Positions 37,533 through 47,835 of a stretch of 64,000 nucleotides of DNA are shown piece after piece (the first letter of the stretch is position 1; the number at the start of each line of letters is the position of its first letter). The notes below the pieces were generated by a model. The model worked only from the letters and a program-made list of their open reading frames with translations, ran no database searches and was not told the DNA's origin. The translations under genes were made by a program, and so were the position numbers. The DNA comes from Gammaproteobacteria bacterium 28-57-27 (GTDB lineage Bacteria > Pseudomonadota > Gammaproteobacteria > Halothiobacillales > Halothiobacillaceae): contig NCGK01000014.1 in assembly GCA_002281735.1 (NCBI GenBank), forward strand, positions 62,001-126,000, given 5' to 3'.

Positions 37533-40151
37533 TCAAGCCGATAAATGCGCCAACATCTGGCTTGCACGATCCTTGAGCAACTCATCACAATTACTGGCTA
37601 AAACTTCTTCCAGCATCTCACGCGCTCCCACAGAATCGCCCATATCCATGTAGGCAGACGCAATATCCAATTTCACTTCATGCTCACTCACCATGCCACT
37701 GGAAGGCATCGGTGCATAGGCGGGAGCTTCTTCCTGCAAACCCGGCATGGGCGCAGTCGCAGGCATATCAATCGACAATTCAAGCGGCGGCTCAATGGCT
37801 GCACGATTCTCCAAAACAGCAGATACCGGCTCAAGCTCCAGACTCAATGCCGACGTATCCTGCACAGACTCCAAGGGCGAGGGTGAAGAAATGAAGTCCA
37901 GGCTCAGATCTATGGGTTCAGCCCCGGGCTTTGCCGCCTGCATATCCTCGGCAAATTCAGGCTCCGCAGCCCTCTCATCAAAAGATGCTAGAGCCATTGC
38001 GTCAGCATCGACACCCTGCGGTTCGATACCAAGCATAGCCAAATCATCTGCGGAAACCTCTTGCGCCTCCCCTATTACTGGCGCATCTGCGATACCCCAA
38101 ACAGGGGTTGCATCCCCTACACTCGGCAAATCCAGCGGAGCAAACTCTTTGAAAAAGTCTTCAACATTTCCGCTGGCAGCAGTATCCAACGCATAAACTG
38201 CTTCATCTGGAGACTTATTCAAATTGGCAACTGCGGGCAAATCCAACTCCAGCAGCGGCATATCCAAGCTCGCTGCTGCTGGCTGCGTCTCGCGTTGTGA
38301 GCTCAATAGCTCATCCAGTGCGGCATCAGGTGCGCCTAAATCCAAGCTATCCAAAGGCTGGATCAAAGCCGAAGCCTCATCGCTCTCGGTAGACGCCACC
38401 GAAGGTTGCGCCCAAGCACTCGACTCCATAAGCGCTGACGCAGCCACTGCACCAAACAAGGGCGATGTCGGATAGTGCGTCTCGCCCAAGGCGCGTAGCT
38501 CTGCCCACTGCACCTCATCTCGAGGATGTCGTTCCCGGAAGGCTTGAGCTTCACGCAAGAAGCCATCCGAATCACCTGCCTCATGCATTGCTCGCGCGCG
38601 ACGCGCCATCAACGCGGCGTTGCCGGGATGAGCTAGCAAGGCGTCACTGAGCACTTGGATGGCACGATCATGCAGACCGTAGGCCTGCATCACATCCGAC
38701 TCTTCCAAGGCTGCTTTGATTGGATCTTCTTTATTTTCAATCACATCTGCCGAAGCAACTGCAGCGGCGGTTGCCACGGCGGGCGCGGTCACCGCAGGCT
38801 CAGCAACCATAGCTTCAACAGGCTTGGCAAGATCAACGCGGGGCGCGGATTGTTCGGTGGCTTTAACGGACGCATCCGTGGGGCGCCGACGCGAACCTGC
38901 CACAAAAGCCAAGACAGCGGCAAGCAAAGCACCCAAGCCCATGAGTCCGTAGCTCCACCACGGCGCAGCAGCGTTTACCGGCGCAGCAACAGGCGCTGCA
39001 GGTGCCGCGTTCAATTTCTTCTCCATCTCCTTGATGAGAGTTTCATTGAGACGCAGCAATTCTTCCATCTTCTGCAAGCGTTGATCTTGCGAAGCCAACA
39101 GTCCAGTCAGGCGTTCATTTTCCACCTTGCCGGCTTCAATTTGCTCCTGCACCTCAGCGGGTATGGAGGCTGGTTGCGGCGCGCTTTGACTTCCCACGTC
39201 TGTCGCTGTGGCTGGCGCACCCGCAGGACCACTCACGACCTCGCCCACCACCGGAGCGGCGACAACTGGAACACTCGCTGCGGCAGGGGTTGTTGGCTGC
39301 ACAATATCCAGGCGCGGCTCTTGTGTATCAACAGGTGCAGCAGCAGGTGTTACTGCTTGCGCAGCAGGCACTGCTTCAGCACGAATTGGCTTGTCCGCGA
39401 CTGAGGCAACAGGAGGCGCCTGACGCATAGCCTGTGCATTAGGAATTGTCAGGGTTTTGCCCGCCAGCAACGTATCCGCATCGGCGGGATTGGCAAAAGC
39501 GTGCGGATTATTCTGCAAAATAGTGTCGATGGTTTGCTGAAGGCTGACGCCTTGCGGCCTCACGCGCAGTGCAATCCCATACGCCGTATCGCCTTTCACC
39601 GCCGTGTAATCGCCCCCGTCTGGCATGGGCACTGACTGCACGGGAGCAGCACGACGCGTTGAGGCCTTTTTAGCGGCGTAGATTCGATCCCGTGGCTGAG
39701 CATCTGACACGGCTTCTTGAGCAGATGCACGGCCAGCAGCAGGCCTGACCACCGCCATCGGTGTGTAACCTTCTGGATCAAGCAGGATCGAAACCGCACG
39801 TTCTATCGTGCCACTTGGACCATCAATTTCCAGCACCAACCCTACAACCGGATCGCGCACCGGCGAATCGGAAGTTAGCAAGATATGCGGCCGTTGACCG
39901 CCCACAACCTGCAACTTGATGCGGCCGTAGACGCTCATCAGGGAGTAACCATGGCGCGCAAATTGGGCTTCATCGCCAATTTTCACGCTCAAGGTATCCA
40001 GATCACCGGGGCGAACATCCGTAATCGGAATCATAGCGCGCAAGGGCTGATTCAGGTTGGATTGGGTTTGCAACTCGCCCAAACCCATCGCAAACACACT
40101 CGACGAGCCAAAAATCAATGCACACGCCAGCGCCAAAGGCAATTTCCGCAT
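37533..40151 (-). CDS. fimV: FimV-family pilus assembly/polar hub protein
   Basis: A large peptidoglycan-binding inner-membrane protein linked to type IV pili and polar organisation. The start MRKLPLALACALIFG gives a signal peptide ending near residue 21 (VFA). Next come the FimV N-terminal domain (MGLGELQTQSNLNQPL), a LysM motif (about 185-245), a coiled coil (about 335-385), one membrane helix (WWSYGLMGLGALLAAVLAF), an acidic cytoplasmic region and a C-terminal FimV/TPR domain. It is 872 residues. Confidence 0.9.
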   Translation of the reverse strand: MRKLPLALACALIFGSSSVFAMGLGELQTQSNLNQPLRAMIPITDVRPGDLDTLSVKIGDEAQFARHGYSLMSVYGRIKLQVVGGQRPHILLTSDSPVRDPVVGLVLEIDGPSGTIERAVSILLDPEGYTPMAVVRPAAGRASAQEAVSDAQPRDRIYAAKKASTRRAAPVQSVPMPDGGDYTAVKGDTAYGIALRVRPQGVSLQQTIDTILQNNPHAFANPADADTLLAGKTLTIPNAQAMRQAPPVASVADKPIRAEAVPAAQAVTPAAAPVDTQEPRLDIVQPTTPAAASVPVVAAPVVGEVVSGPAGAPATATDVGSQSAPQPASIPAEVQEQIEAGKVENERLTGLLASQDQRLQKMEELLRLNETLIKEMEKKLNAAPAAPVAAPVNAAAPWWSYGLMGLGALLAAVLAFVAGSRRRPTDASVKATEQSAPRVDLAKPVEAMVAEPAVTAPAVATAAAVASADVIENKEDPIKAALEESDVMQAYGLHDRAIQVLSDALLAHPGNAALMARRARAMHEAGDSDGFLREAQAFRERHPRDEVQWAELRALGETHYPTSPLFGAVAASALMESSAWAQPSVASTESDEASALIQPLDSLDLGAPDAALDELLSSQRETQPAAASLDMPLLELDLPAVANLNKSPDEAVYALDTAASGNVEDFFKEFAPLDLPSVGDATPVWGIADAPVIGEAQEVSADDLAMLGIEPQGVDADAMALASFDERAAEPEFAEDMQAAKPGAEPIDLSLDFISSPSPLESVQDTSALSLELEPVSAVLENRAAIEPPLELSIDMPATAPMPGLQEEAPAYAPMPSSGMVSEHEVKLDIASAYMDMGDSVGAREMLEEVLASNCDELLKDRASQMLAHLSA

Positions 40152-40361
40152 ATTCGAATCCCCGTTGAACCGCAATTCCATGACTAAAACTCACCTACCA
40201 CATTTACACAGCAAAAAAAGCTGGGGCTCAAAGTAGCATATCGCCCTCAACTTTGTAGGCGTTGGTCTCGCACGTTACCCAATCTACAGCGCCTTGTGTA
40301 GCCGGTAATGCTGAATGCGTGGTTTTCATCCCACACATAAGCAAACCCGCAACCTTGTGCC

Positions 40362-41396
40362 CTATAGATAGTCACGAATCAGAATTTCCGCAATCTGTAC
40401 GCTGTTCAGCGCCGCACCTTTGCGCACGTTATCGGACACCACCCACAGATCAAGACCGCGCGGATGCGACAGATCTTCACGGATGCGCCCCACATAACTG
40501 GCATCGTGGTTCGCGCCCTCGGTCACGGCGGTGGGGTAACCGCCGGCAACCCGCTCATCCAGCACCACAACGCCCGGCGCATTTGACAGCAGCTCGCGCG
40601 CCCTTTCTGCCGTGATTTTGTCGCGGGTTTCGATATGCACCGCTTCGGAGTGACCATAAAACACCGGCACGCGCACGCAGGTGGGATTCACCTGAATTGC
40701 GTCATCGCCCATGATTTTTTTGGTTTCCCACACCATCTTCATTTCTTCCTTGGTGTAGCCGTTGTCCATGAACACATCAATCTGCGGAATCACATTGAAA
40801 GCAATCTGCTTGGGGTAAACCTTGGCTTCAATCGGCTGACCATTCAGCAAACTTGCCGTCTGCCCGGCCAGCTCCTCAATCGCCTCCTTGCCCGTCCCCG
40901 ACACCGCCTGATAGGTGCAGACATTGATGCGCTCTATGCCCACCGCATCGTAAATCGGCTTCAAGGCCACCAGCATCTGGATGGTGGAGCAGTTCGGATT
41001 GGCGATAATGCCGCGATTTTTATACTGCGCCACCGCCTGCGGATTCACTTCCGGCACCACCAATGGAATGTCATCGTCATAACGGAATTGCGAGGTGTTG
41101 TCGATCACCACGCAGCCCGCTGCGGCGGCCTTGGGCGCGTACTCGGCCGACACCGATGCGCCAGGTGAAAACAGACCAATCTGCACCTTGCTGAAATCAA
41201 AATCAGCCAAATTTTCGACCTTCAAATAGCCATCACCAAACTGCACACGCTTGCCCGCCGAACGCTCGGAGGCCAAGGCATACACCTTGCCGACCGGAAA
41301 TTTGCGCTCAGCCAAAATGGCCAGCATGGTCTCACCCACCGCACCGGTCGCGCCGACTACAGCAATATCGTATGTTTTGGCATATGTTTTGTTCAT
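40362..41396 (-). CDS. asd: aspartate-semialdehyde dehydrogenase
   Basis: It makes aspartate semialdehyde for lysine, threonine and methionine synthesis and for diaminopimelate. It has the nucleotide motif VGATGAVGETM, the active-site Cys in NPNCSTIQM and the catalytic His in GHSEAVHIET. It is 344 residues and lies between leuB and fimV, the common order. Confidence 0.96.
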   Translation of the reverse strand: MNKTYAKTYDIAVVGATGAVGETMLAILAERKFPVGKVYALASERSAGKRVQFGDGYLKVENLADFDFSKVQIGLFSPGASVSAEYAPKAAAAGCVVIDNTSQFRYDDDIPLVVPEVNPQAVAQYKNRGIIANPNCSTIQMLVALKPIYDAVGIERINVCTYQAVSGTGKEAIEELAGQTASLLNGQPIEAKVYPKQIAFNVIPQIDVFMDNGYTKEEMKMVWETKKIMGDDAIQVNPTCVRVPVFYGHSEAVHIETRDKITAERARELLSNAPGVVVLDERVAGGYPTAVTEGANHDASYVGRIREDLSHPRGLDLWVVSDNVRKGAALNSVQIAEILIRDYL

Positions 41397-41426
41397 TTTT
41401 CTACTTAACCCTGAAACCGCATTGAA

Positions 41427-42515
41427 TTACTGAATTGTCGCACGCAAAGCTGCAACGAGAGCATCACCCATTTGCGATGTGGAAACCTCCGTCATCCCCG
41501 GCTCCATAATATCGCGGGTGCGCAAGCCTTGATCCAGCACCACGGACACGGCGCTTTCGATTTTATCGGCCAGATCAGCGCGCTCCAGACTGTAGCGCAA
41601 CATCATGGCGGCAGACAAAATCGTCGCCAGCGGATTGGCAATGCCTAGTCCGGCAATATCCGGCGCCGAACCATGGCTTGGCTCATACAAGCCTTGCTTG
41701 GAGCTATTCAAGGATGCCGAAGGCAGCATACCGATTGAGCCAGTGAGCATCGAAGCCTGATCCGACAAAATATCGCCGAACATGTTCTCGGTCACTATCA
41801 CGTCGAACTGCTTGGGCGCACGCACCAACTGCATGGCGGCGTTATCCACATACATGTGGGACAGCTCAACGTCCGGATAATCCTTGGCCACGCGCTCCAT
41901 CACCTCACGCCACAGCTCGGAGGTCTCCAACACATTGGCCTTGTCGACCGAGCAAACCTTTTTGTTGCGCTGCATCGCTGCATCAAATGCCACGCGGCCG
42001 ATACGCTCGATCTCGGATTCGGCGTAACGCATGGTGTTGAAACCCTCGCGCTCACCCTTGTCGTTGACTTGGATGCCGCGCGGCTGACCAAAGTAAATGC
42101 TACCGGTCAACTCGCGCACGATCAGAATATCCAGTCCGGCAACCACCTCAGGCTTCAAACTGGAGGCCGAGGCCAGTTGCGGATAAAGAATCGCCGGACG
42201 CAAGTTGGCAAACAAGCCAAGCGCGGAACGAATCGCGAGCAGGCCGCGCTCCGGGCGCAAGGGACGATCCAGATTGTCATATTGCGGCCCACCGACCGCA
42301 CCGAGCAGAATCGCATCCGCTTCCAGCGCCATCTCGCGCGTGCTATCCGGGAAAGGATGACCCGCTGCGTCATACGCTGCACCGCCGATCAGCCCCTCGT
42401 CCATCTCGATATCCAGCTCGAACTCGCCGACCAGCACATCAAGCACTTTCACCGCTTCATCGACGATTTCCGGACCAATACCATCACCCGGCAGAACCAA
42501 AATACGTTTTGTCAT
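41427..42515 (-). CDS. leuB: 3-isopropylmalate dehydrogenase
   Basis: It oxidatively decarboxylates 3-isopropylmalate in leucine synthesis. It shows LPGDGIGPE at the N-terminus, the [14 protein letters not shown] substrate region, ELTGSIYFG, and [18 protein letters not shown] near the C-terminus. It is 362 residues. A palindromic repeat separates it from leuD. Confidence 0.96.
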   Translation of the reverse strand: MTKRILVLPGDGIGPEIVDEAVKVLDVLVGEFELDIEMDEGLIGGAAYDAAGHPFPDSTREMALEADAILLGAVGGPQYDNLDRPLRPERGLLAIRSALGLFANLRPAILYPQLASASSLKPEVVAGLDILIVRELTGSIYFGQPRGIQVNDKGEREGFNTMRYAESEIERIGRVAFDAAMQRNKKVCSVDKANVLETSELWREVMERVAKDYPDVELSHMYVDNAAMQLVRAPKQFDVIVTENMFGDILSDQASMLTGSIGMLPSASLNSSKQGLYEPSHGSAPDIAGLGIANPLATILSAAMMLRYSLERADLADKIESAVSVVLDQGLRTRDIMEPGMTEVSTSQMGDALVAALRATIQ

Positions 42516-42542
42516 AAGAAAATCCTGAATTCATGGAAAACA

Positions 42543-42640
42543 TTTAGCCACAGAGAGCACAGAGTCCACAGAGAGTGAATTCATCAACGCTTACTGGAAG
42601 GTTTTATCCTCCGTGTGCTCTGTGTCCTCTGTGGCTTATA
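42543..42640. repeat. AGCCACAGAG palindromic repeat, leuD-leuB gap
   Basis: AGCCACAGAGAGCACAGAG faces CTCTGTGTCCTCTGTGGC across about 60 bp. It is the same family as at 24252 and 43302. Confidence 0.85.
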
Positions 42641-42646
42641 AAAAAA

Positions 42647-43282
42647 TCAAAACAACCAAGGCGCACTCACCTTGCGCTGCGTCTCATAATCACGAATTGC
42701 ATCCGCATGGCGCAAGGTCAAGCCAATATCATCCAGCCCATTAAGCAAACAGTAACGGCGGAAATCGTCGACATTAAACTCAATCACCGTATCACCAAGG
42801 CCGCGAATGGTTTTGTGCTCTAAATCAATGGTGAGTTGCAAGCCCGGCTCAGCCTCAATCGCCTTGAAAATTTTATCAACCATTTCTGCTGATAAAACAA
42901 TGGGAAGCATCCCACTCTTAAAGCTATTGTTAAAGAAAATATCGGCAAAACTGGGCGCAATCACCGCACGAAAACCGAAACCGTCCAGCGCCCACACCGC
43001 ATGTTCACGTGAAGAACCACAGCCGAAATTCTCCCGCGCCAACAGGATCGTGGCGCGGTCATACGGCGGCTGATTGAGCACAAAATCCGGGTTCGGCTTG
43101 CGCTGGCTGTGATCCATACCCGGCTCGCCCGGCTCTAAATAACGCCAATCATCAAACGCATTCGGACCAAAACCGGTGCGGTGAATCGACTTCAAATACT
43201 GCTTGGGAATAATCGCATCGGTATCCACATTCGGACGATCCAACGGCGCGACAATGCCGGTGTGTTGGGTAAAAGCTTGCAT
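42647..43282 (-). CDS. leuD: 3-isopropylmalate dehydratase small subunit
   Basis: The swivelling-domain partner of LeuC. It has [14 protein letters not shown] and the substrate motif [12 protein letters not shown]. At 211 residues it is normal length. It is flanked on both sides by AGCCACAGAG palindromes. Confidence 0.96.
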   Translation of the reverse strand: MQAFTQHTGIVAPLDRPNVDTDAIIPKQYLKSIHRTGFGPNAFDDWRYLEPGEPGMDHSQRKPNPDFVLNQPPYDRATILLARENFGCGSSREHAVWALDGFGFRAVIAPSFADIFFNNSFKSGMLPIVLSAEMVDKIFKAIEAEPGLQLTIDLEHKTIRGLGDTVIEFNVDDFRRYCLLNGLDDIGLTLRHADAIRDYETQRKVSAPWLF

Positions 43283-43301
43283 GATTATTAGACCTTTTTT
43301 T

Positions 43302-43407
43302 ATTTAGCCACAGAGATCACAGAGTACACAGAGAAAAACCTAGGATGCCCTTCTAATGCGTCTAGCATTCTTCCTCTCTGTGTCCTCTGTGTCCTCTGTG
43401 GCAAAAA
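43302..43407. repeat. AGCCACAGAG palindromic repeat, leuC-leuD gap
   Basis: TTTAGCCACAGAGATCACAGAG faces CTCTGTGTCCTCTGTGGCAAA. It fills almost the whole intergenic space, so it will lie in the leu transcript. Confidence 0.85.
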
Positions 43408-43410
43408 ATT

Positions 43411-44826
43411 TTAGAAACTACGCACATCAACAAAATGACCGGCAATCGCAGCCGCCGCCGCCATGGCCGGGCTGACCAGATGCGTGCGTCCACCCTGCCC
43501 TTGACGACCCTCAAAGTTGCGATTCGAGGTCGAAGCACAACGCTCGCCCGGCTCCAAGCGGTCGGCGTTCATCGCCAAACACATCGAACAGCCCGGTTCG
43601 CGCCATTCAAAGCCAGCCGCTAAAAACACCTTATCCAAGCCTTCCTGCTCCGCTTGCTGCTTCACCAGACCCGAACCCGGAACTACCATGGCGAGCATTA
43701 CGCTATCCGCTTTTTTGCGCCCTTTGATGACCGCTGCGGCGGCACGAATATCTTCAATGCGCGAATTGGTACACGAGCCAATAAACACCTTATCCACGTT
43801 AATGGAGTCGATAGGTTGACCCGCCTCCAAGCCCATATAAGCCAGCGCCTTGCGCATCCCGCTCGCCTTGACGGCATCGTTTTCCTCATCTGGATTGGGA
43901 ACCTGAGCGGCCACGGACACCACCATTTCCGGCGAAGTCCCCCAGCTCACTTGCGGAATAATATCGGCAGCTTCCAATTCGACCACACAGTCAAAATGCG
44001 CACCCGCATCCGAATGCAGATCACGCCACGCGGCGGCGGCCTGCTCGAACATCTCGCCTTGCGGGGCAAACGGACGGCCTTTCACATAGTCGATGGTCTT
44101 TTGATCCACGGCGACGATACCGGCACGCGCACCGCCTTCAATCGCCATATTGCACACCGTCATGCGGCCTTCGACCGACAAATCTTCGATGGCCTCGCCA
44201 GCAAATTCGATGGTGTAACCCGTGCCGCCCGCCGTACCAATCTTGCCAATAATCGCCAACACGATGTCCTTGGCGGTGACACCCGCACCGACATGCCCGT
44301 TGACGCGCACCAGCATGTTCTTGGCTTTTTTCTGCATCAAAGTCTGGGTCGCCATCACATGCTCGACCTCGGACGTGCCGATGCCAAACGCCAAGGCACC
44401 GAACGCCCCATGCGTCGAAGTATGCGAATCGCCGCACACAATCGTCATCCCCGGCAAGGTAAAGCCTTCTTCCGGCCCGATTACATGCACAATGCCCTGG
44501 CGAATATCGTTCATTCTGAACTCGATCACCTCGAACTCGGCGCAGTTCTTGTCCAGCGTACTCACCTGCTCGCGTGACACCGGATCATCGATCCCATCCA
44601 GCCCGTTATCGCGCCGTCCAAGTGTGGGCACATTGTGATCCGGCACGGCCAGCATCGCCTCACGCCGCCATGGCTGACGATTGGCGATACGCAAGCCCTC
44701 AAAAGCCTGCGGTGAAGTCACTTCATGCACCAACTGGCGGTCGATATACAGCAAGGCCGTACTCTCATCTTCCTGCCGCACCACATGGGCATCCCAAAGT
44801 TTGTCGTAAAGTGTTCTGGCGGTCAT
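43411..44826 (-). CDS. leuC: 3-isopropylmalate dehydratase large subunit
   Basis: A [4Fe-4S] aconitase-family isomerase of leucine synthesis. It shows [12 protein letters not shown], the cluster cysteines in [11 protein letters not shown] and [10 protein letters not shown], and [10 protein letters not shown]. The start is the ATG at 44826 with a GAGG ribosome site, giving 471 residues. Confidence 0.96.
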   Translation of the reverse strand: MTARTLYDKLWDAHVVRQEDESTALLYIDRQLVHEVTSPQAFEGLRIANRQPWRREAMLAVPDHNVPTLGRRDNGLDGIDDPVSREQVSTLDKNCAEFEVIEFRMNDIRQGIVHVIGPEEGFTLPGMTIVCGDSHTSTHGAFGALAFGIGTSEVEHVMATQTLMQKKAKNMLVRVNGHVGAGVTAKDIVLAIIGKIGTAGGTGYTIEFAGEAIEDLSVEGRMTVCNMAIEGGARAGIVAVDQKTIDYVKGRPFAPQGEMFEQAAAAWRDLHSDAGAHFDCVVELEAADIIPQVSWGTSPEMVVSVAAQVPNPDEENDAVKASGMRKALAYMGLEAGQPIDSINVDKVFIGSCTNSRIEDIRAAAAVIKGRKKADSVMLAMVVPGSGLVKQQAEQEGLDKVFLAAGFEWREPGCSMCLAMNADRLEPGERCASTSNRNFEGRQGQGGRTHLVSPAMAAAAAIAGHFVDVRSF

Positions 44827-44854
44827 TGCAATAATCCTCTTAAGAAACATTAGA

Positions 44855-44950
44855 ACTTACGCAAAAGTGTTCCAGCAAGGCAAAGTACCGAAGACAGTAC
44901 ACCGTGTACGGCGAGGTACTTGAACGCCGCTGGGGCGGTTTTGCGTCAGT
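44855..44950 (-). mobile_element. 96 bp MITE-like element, copy 2
   Basis: An inverted copy of the element at 26282-26377, upstream of leuC. The terminal repeats are ACTTACGCAAAA with one mismatch. The inner stem reads AAGTACC/GGTACTT where copy 1 has AAGCGCC/GGCGCTT, so two base pairs changed on both sides. Confidence 0.8.
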
Positions 44951-44962
44951 TATAAACAGCGA

Positions 44963-45529
44963 TCAGCGCGCGTATTTGGCGGTGAGTATAGCCTTGCCAA
45001 GCTTGGTGGAATGAATCATGAAGCCGATCAACGCAGCGCTGGCATCCGCCGGAACCTCTAGCACGTCAGCCTTGAGCGCGTACACCGTAAAGATGTAACG
45101 ATGCGGCTTATCGCCAACGGGCGGACACGCACCACCGAAGGCGCTGGCACCAAAATCCGTGCGCCCATGCACGGCACCCGCCGGTAAATTCTTACCCGAC
45201 ACTTCACCCGCGTTAGCTTCAAGATGCGTCACATTGGCCGGAATGTTGTACACCACCCAATGCCACCAGCCCGAACCCGTGGGCGCGTCCGGGTCGTACA
45301 TGGTCACCGCATAACTGCGCGTGCCTTCAGGGCCCTGAGTCCAGGTCAGTGCTGGGGATTGATTGCCGCCTGCACAGCCAAAAGCGTTAAAAACCTGCTT
45401 GGCATCGAGAGTATGCCCAGATTTAATCTCACTACTTGATAGCGAAAATGCCGCAGACCCTGCATAAGCAGGGGCACTTAAACACGCAGCCAAAGCACAT
45501 GCAGCGGCAATAAATTTCAAACGCATCAT
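44963..45529 (-). CDS. YbhB/YbcL-family (PEBP) protein, secreted
   Basis: A phosphatidylethanolamine-binding-protein-like fold. The ATG at 45529 has GGAGG six bases upstream. A signal peptide ends near AYA-GS (residue 23). The ligand-pocket motif DPDAPTGSGWWHWVVYNIP is intact, as is the GRTDFGASAFGGACPP region. It has 188 residues. The physiological ligand of these bacterial proteins is not settled. Confidence 0.88.
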   Translation of the reverse strand: MMRLKFIAAACALAACLSAPAYAGSAAFSLSSSEIKSGHTLDAKQVFNAFGCAGGNQSPALTWTQGPEGTRSYAVTMYDPDAPTGSGWWHWVVYNIPANVTHLEANAGEVSGKNLPAGAVHGRTDFGASAFGGACPPVGDKPHRYIFTVYALKADVLEVPADASAALIGFMIHSTKLGKAILTAKYAR

Positions 45530-45581
45530 GCCCCACCTCCTAAAAACAGACCTTTTGATTCGGCACACTTGAATCGAGACT

Positions 45582-45627
45582 GTAGGTCAGGCTTCAGCCT
45601 GACATGTCGGCCTGAAGGCCGACCTAC
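45582..45627. repeat. GTAGGTCGG-type palindrome, copy 1
   Basis: Two adjacent stems (GTCAGGCTTCAGCCTGAC, and GTCGGCC..GGCCGAC) are framed by GTAGGTC and GACCTAC. Similar copies lie at 53384-53429 and 61714-61758. Confidence 0.85.
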
Positions 45628-45747
45628 GCTCAAAGATAATGCGTGCCGAATCAATAAACGCACAAAACCAACACCTTTTACTTGCAAGCAGTGTAGGAAT
45701 GTACTATCCATAACTCCAATGGTTAATTTTCATGGATTGCATTCCAA

Positions 45748-46638
45748 ATGGATATATCAAGCTACCAGGCCTTCCTCGCCGTGGCTGAGCACGCCTCGTT
45801 CTCGCTCGCCGCCGAAAAACTGCACCTCACCCAGCCGGCGATCAGCAAACGCATTGCCCAGCTCGAAGCCAACCTCGGTGTGACACTGTTCGACCGTCTG
45901 GGGCGACGGATCTGCCTCACCGCCGCCGGTCGCGCCTTGCAACCCGTGGCGATTCGCATCCTCAACGACGTGCGCGAAACCCGTCAGGTAATTGCCAACC
46001 TCTCCACCGAGATCAGCGGCACACTCGCCATCGTCACCTCACACCACATCGGCCTGCGCCGCCTGCCGCCCATTTTGAAGGACTACACCCGTCGCTATCC
46101 CGCCGTACGCCTTGATTTGGCCTTTATGGACTCCGAACAAGCCTGCCTTGCCGTTGAGCGCGGCGAATATGAACTGGGCATTGTCACCCTGCCTTTGCGA
46201 CCCACACCGACGCTCAAAAACACCGCGCTGTGGGATGATCCGCTGGTCATCGCCGTCGCCCCCGACCACCCGCTCGCCAGCAAGACACCCATCACGCTGG
46301 ACGACCTCGGCCAACATCCCGCCATCCTGCCCGCCATCGGCACCTACACCCGCACGATTATCGAAGCCACCATCTTGCAACACCACGGCGTATTGGACGT
46401 GGTTCTTGAAACCAACTATCTGGAAACCCTGCGCACCATGGTCGCCATTGGCCTGGGCTGGAGCGCCCTGCCACGCAAGATGATGGGCGGGGATGTGGTC
46501 GAAGTTCCGGTACACGGCCTCGCCATTCAACGCACTTTAGGCATCGTGCAGCATCAAAAGCGTACCCTTTCCCACGCCGCAAATGCGCTACGGATGCTTT
46601 TGCAGAGCGCCGAACATCAGCAGAACGCTAAGGGTTGA
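45748..46638 (+). CDS. LysR-family transcriptional regulator
   Basis: A 296-residue regulator with an N-terminal winged helix-turn-helix (residues about 3-62, with HLTQPAISKRIAQLE) and a C-terminal substrate-binding domain. It lies beyond the PEBP gene upstream of leuC and is divergent from both. Its targets cannot be told from sequence, though LysR genes near leuC are common. Confidence 0.9.
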   Translation: MDISSYQAFLAVAEHASFSLAAEKLHLTQPAISKRIAQLEANLGVTLFDRLGRRICLTAAGRALQPVAIRILNDVRETRQVIANLSTEISGTLAIVTSHHIGLRRLPPILKDYTRRYPAVRLDLAFMDSEQACLAVERGEYELGIVTLPLRPTPTLKNTALWDDPLVIAVAPDHPLASKTPITLDDLGQHPAILPAIGTYTRTIIEATILQHHGVLDVVLETNYLETLRTMVAIGLGWSALPRKMMGGDVVEVPVHGLAIQRTLGIVQHQKRTLSHAANALRMLLQSAEHQQNAKG

Positions 46639-46698
46639 CCCCACCCAATGCTATAGCTCCGGCCAGATGAAGCTTGAATTGTGACCTGACATCCTGGG

Positions 46699-46788
46699 CG
46701 TAGGAGGCTCGTCCCGAGCCGATGTTTTCGCGCCGAGACGGCGCTCCTACACTTGGGGAAACGCTGATTTATTCAGCGTTTTCCGCTT
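46699..46788. repeat. hairpin repeats downstream of the LysR gene
   Basis: A GTAGGAGGCTCG...CGCTCCTAC framed double stem (46700-46750) is followed by an H1 fragment of the five-hairpin element (46756-46784) and the first bases of H2. The second could terminate the LysR transcript. Confidence 0.65.
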
Positions 46789-46789
46789 G

Positions 46790-46908
46790 GGGGACATCCC
46801 ATCGGTGAGCTTTTCGAAAGCCGCTTCAAACTCTCGTAACTTCAAAAAAACGCCGGCTTGGGTTTTGTCGATGACGCGAATATCAGCGCCCTATTGATCC
46901 AGTCAGCT
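46790..46908 (-). pseudogene. degenerate coding tail after the GxDYTLQQL gene
   Basis: On the minus strand, pieces such as ADWINRA and IRVIDKTQAGVFLKLREF, then EAAFEKLTDG, are readable, but in two different frames with several stops. This looks like the eroded C-terminal part of the gene ending at 46909, not random sequence. The family is not recognised. Confidence 0.5.
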
Positions 46909-47129
46909 TTATCCGTGATTGTCCGCCGGGTCGTAGGGTGCGCCATGCGCACCTTTTAGCCCTCCATCGATACGACCGCTATAAAGCACCGTGACGGAAC
47001 CTTGGGTTTTTCCAGGCGCATCGTCCAACGTGACCTGTTTGGCCAGATCCTGCAACTGCTGAAGGGTGTAGTCCCCCCCGAGGCCGTCAGCCTTTCAAAT
47101 TCAGCTTTGGCTTGAGCAAATGTCAACAT
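46909..47129 (-). pseudogene. unknown small protein (module gene B, copy 1), frameshifted at G7
   Basis: The ATG at 47129 follows GAAAGGAGATCTGATC, a strong ribosome site inside the end of the gene upstream. It reads MLTFAQAKAEFERLTASGG, then loses frame at a run of seven G (47073-47079, C on the plus strand). The next frame continues DYTLQQLQDLAKQVTLDD and on to a stop at 46909. Eight G would restore about 73 residues. I do not recognise the family. Confidence 0.6.
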
Positions 47130-47131
47130 GA

Positions 47132-47590
47132 TCAGATCTCCTTTCCAGTCACTTCGTCAATCAGGGTGACTTGACAGGTTTCAAAGGCATGGAGACTCAA
47201 AAGATAGGACCTTCTATACTCCTGCAACGCCTCCTTGAAATGAACCAAGCTTTCCGCATCGGGATAGGGCTCGCCCCAGACACGGAAGGTGTAGCTCAGA
47301 AGCCGCTTTTTGAACCGCCCTTCGTCCTTGGAATAGGCATTATCGGAAAGTTCGCGCGTATGGATCCTGTATTGCTCCTTACGATCCAGGAAATTCCATG
47401 ACTCAAAATTGGCATCATCAATATCCGGCCCCCCCCCACCTGATCGCAGCAAAGCTAAATCTCGCTCACGATCAACGCTCCAGAATCTATAGACGGAAGG
47501 CTCATTTAACCTCAAAGTCTCGCGTGCATTCCTGAGGAATTGCGAGGTGTCCTTTGCCTGAGGATCGATTTTCTCGTTATGAAAAGCCAT
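47132..47590 (-). CDS. unknown protein (module gene A, copy 1), intact
   Basis: A 152-residue soluble protein of unrecognised family. The ATG at 47590 has AGGAG seven bases upstream. A G-rich run (nine C on the plus strand, 47429-47437) encodes a GGGG turn, followed by PDIDDANFESW. It has no signal peptide or membrane segment and ends VTLIDEVTGKEI. The stop is coupled to gene B. A second, frameshifted copy lies at 47836-48293. Confidence 0.75.
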   Translation of the reverse strand: MAFHNEKIDPQAKDTSQFLRNARETLRLNEPSVYRFWSVDRERDLALLRSGGGGPDIDDANFESWNFLDRKEQYRIHTRELSDNAYSKDEGRFKKRLLSYTFRVWGEPYPDAESLVHFKEALQEYRRSYLLSLHAFETCQVTLIDEVTGKEI

Positions 47591-47773
47591 GGCAATGCTC
47601 CTGTATTTCAATGTCGATATTCGTGAATGCGTGTGCCGCGTTTATGCGGCCAACCGGTATTGGTCACAATTAGAAGGTGGCCATTTCCGGACGCGCATGC
47701 CCTCGCTCTGGCCTCGGCGGGATATGACCAGATCGTGGCCGCCAGGAGTCAATCGAGTCTGACCCACTGCTGT
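47591..47773. other. spacer between module copies
   Basis: The part nearest gene A copy 1 (ATCGACATTGAAATACAGG) matches the leader of copy 2 and so belongs to the duplicated unit. I see no gene in the rest. Confidence 0.5.
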
Positions 47774-47833
47774 CTAGTTCCGCGAGGCCATCAGCTCTTG
47801 AAGTTGCGTTTCGGCTTGAGCAAATGTCAGCAC
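47774..47833 (-). pseudogene. truncated second copy of module gene B
   Basis: After GGAGATCTGATC a GTG starts MLTFAQAETQLQELMASRN and a stop. The first half clearly parallels gene B copy 1. The copy ends where copy 1 has its poly-G run, so the duplication is incomplete or eroded. Confidence 0.6.
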
Positions 47834-47835
47834 GA

